Below, one piece after another: positions 27,266 through 37,700 of a stretch of DNA of 38,603 nucleotides; the first letter of the stretch is position 1; each line of letters opens with the position of its first letter. This DNA is from Bacteroidota bacterium. Its GTDB lineage: Bacteria; Bacteroidota; Bacteroidia; JAADEI01. The position numbers and the translations under genes are program-made. Location: positions 1-38,603 of the forward strand of contig JALWYU010000097.1 in assembly GCA_026992635.1 (NCBI GenBank). The letters run 5' to 3'. The notes beneath the pieces were generated by a model that was given only the letters and a program-made list of their open reading frames with translations, was not told the origin of the DNA and did no database searches.

Positions 27266-28612
27266 ATGCCAGGCAATTCCGGAATACTCCGTGCCATTCC
27301 ACTCTATGTGTGGGTGCTGTTCGGACTTGCAGCAGGTATTCTCTGGGGGTGGCTCGCCCTCCACTACGGCTGGACAGAATTCTCAGAACGGTGGGTCATC
27401 CCCTGGGGTACGCTATTCCTGCGCTTGCTCCAGATGATGGCTGTCCCCATCATTCTGGTTTCGCTGATTAAGGGTGTGGGTACCCTGGAGGATTTGCGTT
27501 CGCTGTCCCGGGTGGGCTCACTCACCTTCACTTATTATCTGGGTACGACAGCGCTGGCAATCACTATCGGGTTAACGCTGGGTACGTGGTTCCAGCCCGG
27601 TAAACTCTTCAGTGAAGCACAACGCATTGAATTTCAGCATAAATATGCGGAGCAGGTCAGTACAAAGCTGGCACAGGCGCAAGCACAGAACCGCTCCCCA
27701 TTGCAGGTGCTGGTAGAGATGGTGCCCCCCAATCCATTTGACGCATTCACGGAAAACCGGCGTATGCTCCAGGTCATTGTGTTCGCAATTTTGCTGGGGA
27801 TGGGGCTGGTGGCAATCCCCCGCTCCAAACGTATGCCCGTCCTCCAGGTCATAGAAGGCCTGGAAGAAGCCCTTCTCTGGCTGGTGCAGAAGATTCTATG
27901 GCTGGCACCCCCTGGCGTCTTCGGACTGATGGTGCAGATCATGATAGATACCGGTGGCAAAAACCTTCAGGATACGCTGGTAGCACTCGGCGCATACGCC
28001 GGAACCGTCATCCTGGGCTTGTGCGTCATGCTGTTGCTGGTTTATCCTGTTCTGGTTGGTGTACTGACGGGAGGGTATCCCCTCCGGTTCCTCCGCAGCA
28101 TCCTGCCTGCCCAGCTGGTGGCATTCTCCACCAGCTCCAGCGCCGCAACACTCCCTGTAAGCCTGCGCATTGCACGTACGCGCCTGAACATTTCCGATTC
28201 GGTATCGGGATTTGTTCTTCCCTTAGGTGCAACCATCAATATGGATGGCACCGCCCTGTATCAGGGTGTGGCTACGTTATTCATCGCCCAGGCAATGAAC
28301 ATAGATTTGACGCTGACCCAAAAACTGGAAGTTCTGTTGATGGCGGTTCTGGCGTCCGTAGGGGCGGCAGCGATTCCTGGAGCAGGCATGATTATGCTCC
28401 TGGTGATTTTGCAATCGGTGGGAATTGCGCCGGAGGGCATTGCCCTGATTCTGGCGGTAGACCGCCCCTTAGATATGCTCCGCACGACGGTGAATGTGAC
28501 GAGCGACCTGACTGCTGCAACCCTTGTCCACCACTTTGTGCATCGCAGGAAGGGGAGCCATGCGCAAAACCTATCGGATTACCGTTCGCGTCCTGAGCGC
28601 CTTACCCGATGA
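27266..28612 (+). CDS. Dicarboxylate/amino acid:cation symporter (DAACS family)
   Basis: AFSTSSSAATLPVSLRIA, GFVLPLGATINMDGTALYQGVATLFIAQ, DRPLDMLRTTVNVTSDL. Confidence 0.95.
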   Translation: MPGNSGILRAIPLYVWVLFGLAAGILWGWLALHYGWTEFSERWVIPWGTLFLRLLQMMAVPIILVSLIKGVGTLEDLRSLSRVGSLTFTYYLGTTALAITIGLTLGTWFQPGKLFSEAQRIEFQHKYAEQVSTKLAQAQAQNRSPLQVLVEMVPPNPFDAFTENRRMLQVIVFAILLGMGLVAIPRSKRMPVLQVIEGLEEALLWLVQKILWLAPPGVFGLMVQIMIDTGGKNLQDTLVALGAYAGTVILGLCVMLLLVYPVLVGVLTGGYPLRFLRSILPAQLVAFSTSSSAATLPVSLRIARTRLNISDSVSGFVLPLGATINMDGTALYQGVATLFIAQAMNIDLTLTQKLEVLLMAVLASVGAAAIPGAGMIMLLVILQSVGIAPEGIALILAVDRPLDMLRTTVNVTSDLTAATLVHHFVHRRKGSHAQNLSDYRSRPERLTR

Positions 28613-31001
28613 ATTGACCTTTCGGTGGGGGCGTCCTTTACAACCTGGTGTCCGTGTGTATGTCCCCGTGGGGAAGACGCGTCAGACAGGTCTGGTCACT
28701 GCGTGTAAAGAAGTATCCGTCCAGGAAGCGGCATTTCTCCGTCCAGTTCTTCATGTTCTGGATGAGGCACCGATTCTCCGTTCGTGGCAGTGGCAATTCT
28801 GGCGGGAGCTGGCGGATTTGTACGGATATGGATTGGGGGAGTTCGCCCGGATTGTTTTGCCGCCGGCGTTTCGTGTTCGCCGTCGTGTCCAATGGCATGT
28901 CCCCGAAAAACCTGGTATAGAGACATTGCGTGTGCTTCGTCAGCGGTTTCCCAGGAAAGGTGGTGTGCTGGCAACCTTTCTAATGCGCTATGCGTCAACG
29001 AGTTTTTCGCGAAAGCGTATTGCTGAAGCCTTAGAAGTCCGTAAACCCGATCATTATCTACGGGTACTGGAAGCCCTGGGCTTGATCCGGAAAGAGGTTC
29101 GGGAGTGGGTTCCGGGGGTTCGCCCTCAGGTCTGGTGGCTGGTCCGTCGTCTCCCTTCCCAGCAGGAAGTAGATCCTGCTCTGGTTCGTGCAATTACCTG
29201 GTTACAGACATTGAACACTGATTTTTTCCCTCACAGACATGTTCCACGGCGTCTCCGTCCACTGCTCGCCCAACTGGCAGAGCAGCAAAAGGGGGTTGTG
29301 GAACGCGTGCCCGTACTGGAAGTGCACTGGCGGGCGGAGGTCCGATCATGGCTCACCAGGATACTTGGGCAGACGCCAGTCCGCCAAAAAGCACAGGCAT
29401 TGTTTGCCCGCTGGGAAGCGGAAATCCTCCCTTTTCTACGACAACACTGTAATGCCACTACCTCTGCAGTGGATTGTCTGATTCTGGTTCCACGAATGGA
29501 CTGGGTACCCCTCTTAGTGGAATGGCTTGCCAGCTGGGGCATCCAGGCTTTACCCTACAGTAGTGTGTTGACGGGGGTACAACGCCTGTGGGTCTGGCAA
29601 AAGGTTTTGAACGCACCAGAAAACAAGCCGCTCGTGCTCGTCGGGACCATTCATGCATTGTTTTTGCCTTTTCGGCGTGCGCCGGCGATCCTTCTGGAGG
29701 AAGCGGATCATCCCCACTGGTGGCAGAACCACCCGCCTGCCATTCGCTTTGCCGTAGAAGACATTGTGGCGATATTGCGACGGACAATTGGCATTCAGAC
29801 CATTGAATATACTGGTGGGACGCGAAGTCCTGACAAGCATTATGTATCTGGTCTGACAGATAGCCATACTGTGCCTGACATTCTGCTTGCCTACACGATG
29901 GAAAAGGTCCAGATCGTGCCCTTGAAAAAAAAGGGTGAGTGGTTGACGCCCATTACACTTGAACGGATTCGGGAGGTGCTTCATTCGGGAGGACAGGTCT
30001 GGTGCTTTGCTCCTTATCGCGGGTATGCCCGGATTATCCGGTGTGAAGATTGTGGTGCGTTGGTTCGGTGTCCATACTGTGGGCGACCCGTCTACTATGC
30101 CCAGTGGCGAGGACTGGTCATCTGTGCAGCATGTGGTTGGGAGGATGCCCTTCCCGATTCCTGCCCTGATTGCGGAGGTCCGTGGTTATTCCAGATAGAA
30201 GGTGTAGAACGCATTGCGGAGCTGCTTCAGACAACCTTTCCCGAAACCTCTATTCAGGTGGTGAGTGGTGACCGGTATCGGCAGTGGGTGGCTCGCATCC
30301 GCCTGTATGACCAGCTGGAACGGCACAGCGAACGTAAGCAGAAGCAGGGATTGATTGTGTGTGCAACGCCTTTTTTGCTGGATGCTGTTCGTTTTGTGGC
30401 TCCAGACCTGGTGGTGTTCCTGCGTGCCGAGCATCTCTTTGCTGATTATCCTGTTTACCAGTCCGTTTTTCTGTGGTATGGGTTGATGACGGCAAGGACC
30501 TATGCCCGACAACTGATTGTTCAGACACGCCATCCTGAGTGGCCACTGTATCGTGCTGTGTTCTTTGATTTGCCCTATCTATTCTGGCACAAAGAATGGC
30601 AGGAACGAACTGCCTGGCAGTTCCCTCCAGTTGTTCCATGGACAGAGATTGAGGTATATGCCCGGAGAAAAGCCCGTCTGGAAGAAGTACGTCAGCAACT
30701 TGTCCAGGAACTTTCTCTGGATTCCAATCCTGCCCGGTGGATAGTCCGATTAATGCCTCATCCCGTGCGTCGTCGTTATCGGCTTCGCCTCCATTGCGTA
30801 CACGGCGTTGAGGAAGCGCTCACCACACAAAGTCAACAGATACGGGCAATTGTGGATATTCTTCGGCGGCATTCATCAATTACCTGGCGTATAGTGCGCT
30901 ATCCAGCACGTGCCCTGCCCAAAATATGGCTGGAACCCAGCAACAGCCCCATGACAAATCAGAGCAATCCAGAAAACACAGAATCCCAAGGGTCAGGGTA
31001 G
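28560..31001 (+). CDS. priA: Primosomal protein N' (PriA) homologue with degenerate helicase domain
   Basis: From internal ATG 28560 (MRKTYRITVRVLSALPDELTF): PriA-type N-terminal domain; Zn module CEDCGALVRCPYCGRPVYY...CAACGWEDALPDSCPDCGG; no Walker A found. Confidence 0.85.
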   Translation: MRKTYRITVRVLSALPDELTFRWGRPLQPGVRVYVPVGKTRQTGLVTACKEVSVQEAAFLRPVLHVLDEAPILRSWQWQFWRELADLYGYGLGEFARIVLPPAFRVRRRVQWHVPEKPGIETLRVLRQRFPRKGGVLATFLMRYASTSFSRKRIAEALEVRKPDHYLRVLEALGLIRKEVREWVPGVRPQVWWLVRRLPSQQEVDPALVRAITWLQTLNTDFFPHRHVPRRLRPLLAQLAEQQKGVVERVPVLEVHWRAEVRSWLTRILGQTPVRQKAQALFARWEAEILPFLRQHCNATTSAVDCLILVPRMDWVPLLVEWLASWGIQALPYSSVLTGVQRLWVWQKVLNAPENKPLVLVGTIHALFLPFRRAPAILLEEADHPHWWQNHPPAIRFAVEDIVAILRRTIGIQTIEYTGGTRSPDKHYVSGLTDSHTVPDILLAYTMEKVQIVPLKKKGEWLTPITLERIREVLHSGGQVWCFAPYRGYARIIRCEDCGALVRCPYCGRPVYYAQWRGLVICAACGWEDALPDSCPDCGGPWLFQIEGVERIAELLQTTFPETSIQVVSGDRYRQWVARIRLYDQLERHSERKQKQGLIVCATPFLLDAVRFVAPDLVVFLRAEHLFADYPVYQSVFLWYGLMTARTYARQLIVQTRHPEWPLYRAVFFDLPYLFWHKEWQERTAWQFPPVVPWTEIEVYARRKARLEEVRQQLVQELSLDSNPARWIVRLMPHPVRRRYRLRLHCVHGVEEALTTQSQQIRAIVDILRRHSSITWRIVRYPARALPKIWLEPSNSPMTNQSNPENTESQGSG

Positions 31002-31050
31002 GAAAGACCACAAAATTGTTGCTGCGTAAAAGTGGTGGGCAGGATTGGGT

Positions 31051-34000
31051 TCACTGATGGTAGCGCTGACGGTATGTTCTCCTGCCAGCAAGGCACACAT
31101 CGGCAACCGGACAGGAAGCACAGGCGCGATCATCAGGCAAAGGAACCAGGATGTGCGACAGGCGATCAGGCGGAACCTCCTGGATGACCTGTCTCAGAAG
31201 GTTAAGGAGGCGATCCTTCAAAGGAGAAAGCACATCCCGTTCCAGATGCTGCAACAAATCAGGGGCATTAGACTCCTGATGAGCAGTCTGCAGTTCGTTT
31301 TGCCTGGCTGAAGGCAAGGCACCCTCAGGAGACCAGATCAGGTATTCATACTCTTCGTTCTGGTTGTTCGTACTGTGCCACACCCCTTTCATGTTGTAAA
31401 TGACCAGATCAGGAAATCGCTGGTTTGCAACCGTGAGATGATTTTGTCCATTCATAGATGGGCTCTGGAAAAAAAGATATCCATACAGCAGGAGTTGAAG
31501 AATGTACGTTTCCTGTTTCTCCCGGAAAGGCGTTTGCTGTAGACTCTGGATCAGTTCTTGCAGTTGCCTGGCAGTAGCGTTTCCCATCTGGATTTCAATC
31601 AGTTGAGCAATTTGCTGGATGCGAAGGCCCAGAGCCCCAATGACTTCTATCGCTTTTTGCCCGTGGAGTGTGGGCAGTCCCCTCCCCACAGAGTACTTGA
31701 AGTCGCAGAGGCGAACTTGTCCGTCTCCTTCCTGTTCGTCTCTTTGGAAAATTTCAATTCGGTCAATGCGTGCGGAAAGCCAGTCGTTGCCCACCGGAAT
31801 TTCATGGAGAATCTGTGTAACTTTGGGTTTGCTCTCCGGATTGTGCAGTCGTTGGAGGTCATGCGCTAAGATGCGCCGGACGATCTCCCGGGCAGAGAAA
31901 AAGTTGACGGACTGCCGTAAAACAGGTGTTGCCGCACCGCCAGAATGCTCTTTTTCTTCTTTTTGTGAGTTGGGACTGGTCATTGCCTGGAGCAGGGCGT
32001 TCTGGACAAGATTGTCCAGTTGGTCGGGTGTGTTGAGCAGGTCTTTGAGCGTTTCCTGAATACGGGAAAGGTCATTGCTCTGCACTTGCGGGTTGTAAAT
32101 CGCTTGAAGGGCGTAATGAACGGCACTGCCCACCAGTCTGGAATCCAGCGTGTGCAGATCTGGGGGCAGGGTAGGTGCACTCAGCCGCCAGTATCGCGCA
32201 AGCAGATACCGATATGGACAGATGAGCAAATCCATCAGTGCTGAGACGGAGAGGGTGAAGCTTTGTGCCCGTGAAGAATCGTTTTCCTGTGAAGGGAGTT
32301 GGTGGTCGGTCAGGTTAAGCCAAACGGGCATAGACGACAGGAGTGCAGAGTAGGGGAGGGGAGTCGCCTCTGAGGGTGTAGATTGTTCGGAGGGGGTGTT
32401 TTCACTATTCTGTTCCACAGCAAATTCCTGGTCTTCTGGGGAATGGGTCGTCATTTCTGTGAAAAGATTGCCCGCTGCATAATCCAGGTGTTGTACTTCC
32501 GTATCAAGATACCACTGGAGCTGGTGGATCAGGGTTGATGCCTGCGTTTCTCTACCGTGTTCATCCCGGGCAGGAACAATCAGATGCACCTCCTTAGCAT
32601 GTGCCACCAACCGAAACAGCGTGTAATAGTTGCGAAGTGCAACAATAGAATCTACAGGCAAATACATGGCTGCGCGGATCACTGGCGAAAGGAACGTATT
32701 GCCATCGCCATGCATCCGAATTGCGCTGTTCAACACGTCGGGAATGATAATCCGGTCAAAGGTCAGGGCACGCGTCTCCAAGAGACCCAGTGCCTGCCAC
32801 AAATGGAGACGATCCCCCTTCAGAGGTGCTCTCACCTGATGCAAGAGAAATTGCGTGAAGACTGTGAAGAATTCCAGGGGAACAACTCGCCCATCTTCTT
32901 CTCTGTCTTTATTGCTGGTGTTTGCTGTGCGCGGAGTTTTCTGAGAAGCTTCTGGCTGGCTGAAAATGGCATCCAGCACAACTGGAAAAATCATTTGAAG
33001 GTGCTGGATTAACGTGTGGATTGCCTGAAGGTGAATCCACGCAGATTGACGTAGTGCAGGGTCGTCCTGCTGGTGATTGACGAGGCGCCTGACCAGAAAC
33101 CGCCACAGTTCCAGATATTGCGCAAAGTATTGGCTCAAAGCAGAGGGCGCACACTTTTGCGCGAGCGTGCGCAGGATGCCCAGCCACTTCTCATGAAAGA
33201 CCTGGCAGAAGGGCACGCCCCCCCCAGAAGCATGTCTTGTGATGGACTCCATCGTTGGAGGCAAAGAAGAAGATTCTGTAGAAGATTCTGTATGCAGAAC
33301 GAGCTTGCCTAAGGGATGCTCCCACCACCGATGAACCAGCTCCACCGGACAGATCTCCTGCTGGTCTTGCAGTAGCGATGCGGTCTCTATCAAAAGGGTG
33401 CATAGTGGGCGGAGTGCCGTCAAATGAAGGGGCAGACCCATAGAAATGTTCACTTCGGGCAATAAGTGGATCAGCAAAGGAAGCAGGTCTTCTTTGAACA
33501 AAAGAAGCAGGGTGCGCCGTGAGCCAGGCTCTGCATCCTGAGTGTGTGTTTGGGCATTTGTGAGGAGATAGCGAATCAATCCGATCTGTGCAGTGCGTGT
33601 TGGGACGGTATGCACGAAGAGGGCAGGTTTCTCTTTGGGCGAATCTTCTGCATTGGATGCGTGCGGATGATCAGCCAGCTTATGTTGCGATGTGGGCAGG
33701 AGCTGCTGGATGGGTTTAGACAGGCTGTGATTGCCTGACGTGCCAGGAAAAACACTGTAGAGGTCTGCAGTGAGGTATTGCTCCAGTTCGCGGAGATGTG
33801 GGACAGGCTCCCAGAAAATGTGCACGTTTTCCAGGTTGTCCTTGATTTTCTGGAGGATGCGAAAGGGGTTGCGGTCCAGGAGGAGGCCCGCCATCAACAC
33901 GATAATCCGTCGGTTTTGACCATCACCCCAAATGGCATTGACCTTGTCTATCCAGCCAAACCATTTATTGGCTGCCACATACATTAAATACCCTTCAAAA

Positions 34001-34797
34001 ACTAATGGCGCCTTCACCCATTCTATACTCCTCTGGATGAAACGATTCTGAAACCAGTCGCAGCCGCTGTTGTGGCAATATGGGGTTAACAGCTCAGCCG
34101 TTTTTCGCCAGAGCCCGGCAATGAACCGCAGGCGATCCTGCCGAGCCCGTGCACGAAAATCGCGCGCATCCAGGTCAATCAGGTTCTTCAGCAATTCCAG
34201 ATAGCGCTGGGTAAATTGTTTGTCCTGGAAGCTGTGTCCGGTTTCATAGTAGGCAGCCACCAATTCCATTGCCTGGAGTGGGTCAATGCGGGCACCTGTG
34301 TCCTTCTCGGGCAGGTTATGCCAGAGTACGTTCAGGTCTTTGAGCAGGATTTGCAAAAGAGCGAATTTTTCAGTGAAGTGGGCAGAAAAATCGCGGGGAG
34401 AACTCTTTTCCCCTAACTCCCTGTCCTCAGGAACAGATGACGTGGGTCCTGGAGAAGGGGAAGGGGTTTCGCGGGTGCCATTCCCTCCAGCAGAGAAAGA
34501 CAGCAATGAAAAATCCCCGCCCAGCTCCTGTGCCAGACTCGCATACAGCAACGAAGTCAACAGCAGGGGATTGTCGCAAATCTCTACGTGTGGCGTAAGC
34601 CGGTTGACAAACTCCGACAAAGTGTACAGATGCACGGATTGGAGACGCTCAGGACTCATACGCTGGAGTGCATCCAGAAAGAAGATTTTTGCCCGCTGAT
34701 TGGGTAAAATCACGATGTCCACCTTTCCCCCGGGCATTTGCAGATATTGCTGGATGAGTGCACGCGAAAAAGCGCTGTCATTCTTTGGGTTAGCCAT
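31051..34797 (-). CDS. addB: AddB-like PD-(D/E)XK nuclease subunit
   Basis: VSALMDLLICPYRYLLARYW, RIDRIEIFQ...VRLCDFKYS, C-terminal Cys cluster CASCPVADVC; overlaps addA by 8 bp. Confidence 0.82.
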   Translation of the reverse strand: MANPKNDSAFSRALIQQYLQMPGGKVDIVILPNQRAKIFFLDALQRMSPERLQSVHLYTLSEFVNRLTPHVEICDNPLLLTSLLYASLAQELGGDFSLLSFSAGGNGTRETPSPSPGPTSSVPEDRELGEKSSPRDFSAHFTEKFALLQILLKDLNVLWHNLPEKDTGARIDPLQAMELVAAYYETGHSFQDKQFTQRYLELLKNLIDLDARDFRARARQDRLRFIAGLWRKTAELLTPYCHNSGCDWFQNRFIQRSIEWVKAPLVFEGYLMYVAANKWFGWIDKVNAIWGDGQNRRIIVLMAGLLLDRNPFRILQKIKDNLENVHIFWEPVPHLRELEQYLTADLYSVFPGTSGNHSLSKPIQQLLPTSQHKLADHPHASNAEDSPKEKPALFVHTVPTRTAQIGLIRYLLTNAQTHTQDAEPGSRRTLLLLFKEDLLPLLIHLLPEVNISMGLPLHLTALRPLCTLLIETASLLQDQQEICPVELVHRWWEHPLGKLVLHTESSTESSSLPPTMESITRHASGGGVPFCQVFHEKWLGILRTLAQKCAPSALSQYFAQYLELWRFLVRRLVNHQQDDPALRQSAWIHLQAIHTLIQHLQMIFPVVLDAIFSQPEASQKTPRTANTSNKDREEDGRVVPLEFFTVFTQFLLHQVRAPLKGDRLHLWQALGLLETRALTFDRIIIPDVLNSAIRMHGDGNTFLSPVIRAAMYLPVDSIVALRNYYTLFRLVAHAKEVHLIVPARDEHGRETQASTLIHQLQWYLDTEVQHLDYAAGNLFTEMTTHSPEDQEFAVEQNSENTPSEQSTPSEATPLPYSALLSSMPVWLNLTDHQLPSQENDSSRAQSFTLSVSALMDLLICPYRYLLARYWRLSAPTLPPDLHTLDSRLVGSAVHYALQAIYNPQVQSNDLSRIQETLKDLLNTPDQLDNLVQNALLQAMTSPNSQKEEKEHSGGAATPVLRQSVNFFSAREIVRRILAHDLQRLHNPESKPKVTQILHEIPVGNDWLSARIDRIEIFQRDEQEGDGQVRLCDFKYSVGRGLPTLHGQKAIEVIGALGLRIQQIAQLIEIQMGNATARQLQELIQSLQQTPFREKQETYILQLLLYGYLFFQSPSMNGQNHLTVANQRFPDLVIYNMKGVWHSTNNQNEEYEYLIWSPEGALPSARQNELQTAHQESNAPDLLQHLERDVLSPLKDRLLNLLRQVIQEVPPDRLSHILVPLPDDRACASCPVADVCLAGRRTYRQRYHQ

Positions 34798-37700
34798 GGG
34801 ATTCGGGTTTAGCAGGGTGATGATGACGGGGAACGTTGATGACCTGGTTGGGCGTGATCAGGTAGCCCTCCACCCGACCAACACCATAAATCTCCTGAAC
34901 AACTGTCATATACTGCTGAACCTGCCGGGTCCATTTATCCAGTGCGGCGGATAGGTCTCCTTCGGCAATTTTGAAGTCTATGACAACGGCGCTCTGCCGA
35001 TCCTTTGCCAGCATCAACCGGTCAACCCGATACATCTTCCCCTGGAAAAACAGGTCTTTCTCCGTGTAAATCTCCCATTTGTACTGGGCATCTTCCTGGA
35101 AGAACTGGTTGACCCTGTCATCCTGGCGGATGGTCTTCATCAGCCGATCCAGAATCCTCTTCAGTTCTACTGGAAGCTGTCGGCTCCCCTTCAGGGTTTC
35201 CAGGTCCGCAATGGTTCGGATCTGGCTGAGCACCTTGTGCAAAAACGTGCCCTGCATCTGGTGGCGTAGAGAAACCAGAGAAGAGGATTGGGCAATGTCC
35301 TGCCAGAACGCTTCACCTGCCCGCCAATCTTCTCTGTCAGGAAAAGTTAAGGGTTTTACGGTTTGGGGAATGGTATACGTGAGGTGGTCGCCCAAATTGC
35401 GGGCTGGACGCCGGCTCCCCTCCGACATAACCCCGGCACCCGCCGCAGACACATCCAGCGCATCCCAGTACTTGTCAAAATGCTTCGTAAACCAGTTCAT
35501 TACTTTGCACTGGAAGTCCGGGTCAGCGCCATTTTCCCTTGCCAGAACCCTATCCAGACGATGCGTTCGCAGCCAGTCCAGATCGTCTTGATCACTCAAA
35601 TCCTGTGCGACACTTTTCACCGTTCTGCATTCCAGTTTTTTATATCGCGCACATTTCTTAGAGTGAGCTGGCGTGTCTGTGTCCTCGAGCCCAACAAGCG
35701 CCCAGTATACCCAATCGTTCATTGGAAAAGATCGGGGGGCACGTTGCGAACTCGTTCGTTTTCTATCTGATGGGTTTGTTGCCATAGGAGCAACCAGCCA
35801 GACGAACAAGCCCTCTTCCGCACGCGTAAACGCCACATACAGCAAATTCAGGGCTTCAAACGCGTGGCGTCCCACGCTCGTCTCTATCTCCTCTACGAAC
35901 TGAACGAATCCCTGAATCCTCTCCTGATTGTTCGGCGTCTGAAGTGAGCGCAAAGCCTTCGCCAGCTCCTGCAGGTTAGCGTACAATGCCTGGGAAAACG
36001 GCACGGGAATCACTCCCAGGTCCCCCTGAGCAGCACCCATTGGAAGCAAATCCCGGGGCAACTTATCCAGCGAAATCGTAAAGGTTTCATCCCAGCGACC
36101 TCCTCCCCTGGGCATCAGCGTCCAGCTCAAAAACGGTAAAAACACAAAGCGTTTTTCCAGACCTTTCGCTGAGTGAATCGTGAGAATTTCCACGGCATTC
36201 TCAGTTTGTCCCGCGCCCGTAATGTGTGTCGTGGTCACTTCCCTGTCGCCACTTGCCCATATCCGGAACAGCTCGTGCCAGGTCGTGATGCCCTGCCACT
36301 CCAGCCGCAATACATAATGCAAATAGGCGGCAAGCCCCTCCCTCAATGGTGCCCCTATGGGGCTATGCACAGATTCAATGCACGAGAGCAACTCACCACC
36401 AATCACTAAAACTGCTTCTGAAAGGGGTAACTGGCAAATCAGTTCACGCCATCGCGGGAAATGCCCCTCTATTGCCTCCCAGATTTTCTTAATGCTCTGA
36501 TTTTCAGCTTTTTCTGTCTGCAGTCGGGTGCCCCCAGGTACGCACATCCGAGCCAGACCAGCCAAAACCTTCGCCCGCAAAAAGTTCAAACTGGACGAAG
36601 AACAACCCACCGAACCCCAGTACATCCACTCAAAAAAAGCATGTAAAAACCGCGTGACAGGATGCTGATCCAGCACAATCGCCCCCGACAGCGAAACCGG
36701 CACACCCGACGACAACAAATACTCTGCAACCAATTGCATCTCATCACTCTTCCGAACCAGAATCAACATATCCCCATACGCAACACTCTTCCTGTGCAAC
36801 GCCTGAATGCAATGCGCCAGATCCGCCATAACCAGTTCTTTTTCAGCGTGCCTGCCCCGACGTCGCACATCCTGTCGTACCTCCCCGGCATCCCCCAGAC
36901 GAATCACACGAAATACCACGCCACCCAATGCCTGACCCGACTTCCTGTTGGGTATCTGGTGTACCCTGCGCTTAGCATACCACGCCTTCAGCATCTTCCA
37001 GAAATACCTGGGCTCTTCCTCCGAAGAAGCCCGAAACCCCTTACGGAACACCTCAGGAAGTCCCGTGCCAAACAACCACGAATTCAACTCCACAATCTCC
37101 GAAACACTCCGAAAATTCCTACATAACCAGCGATCCGTTTCTTCCGGATTCGTCGCATGCGGCTGGAAATCCTTAAGAACCCGTTCCGCCAGAATCTCCG
37201 GATCCGCATCCCGCCACTGATAAATAGACTGCTTCACATCGCCCACGACAACCAGCTCGCCCCCACAACCCGAACACAACTCCTCCCACAACGGTTTCAA
37301 CGCCTCATACTGCTCTCGCGAAGTATCCTGAAACTCATCCACTAAATAATACCGAAGACGCATGCCCAAAAACTCATACAACATCTGCAAAAGCCATTCT
37401 TTATCACGACGAATCATCCGCGCAAACAACCCATGAATGTCCGACAAAAACAACACACGAAACTGAGAACGATACACACGCAACGCACGCTGAATAAACG
37501 CATACTCCGACCAATACGGCAACGAGGGCTCAATCACCCGCTCAGACAAATGAGCCAGACCAACCCAGTACAACAAATCCGCAATCACCTCCTTTTCGTC
37601 TTCAGTGAATGCTTCCACAGACGACCCACCCCTTCTCCCCCCCTTTACCAACTTCACTAAATTCTCCAACGACAATCTCCGAAAATGAGACCGATCACTC

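Noticed and set aside
29925-29940. Poly-A run (cccttgaaaaaaaagggtg) in priA as a slippage site
   Set aside because: The frame is maintained across it and the zinc module follows in frame, so no recoding is needed.
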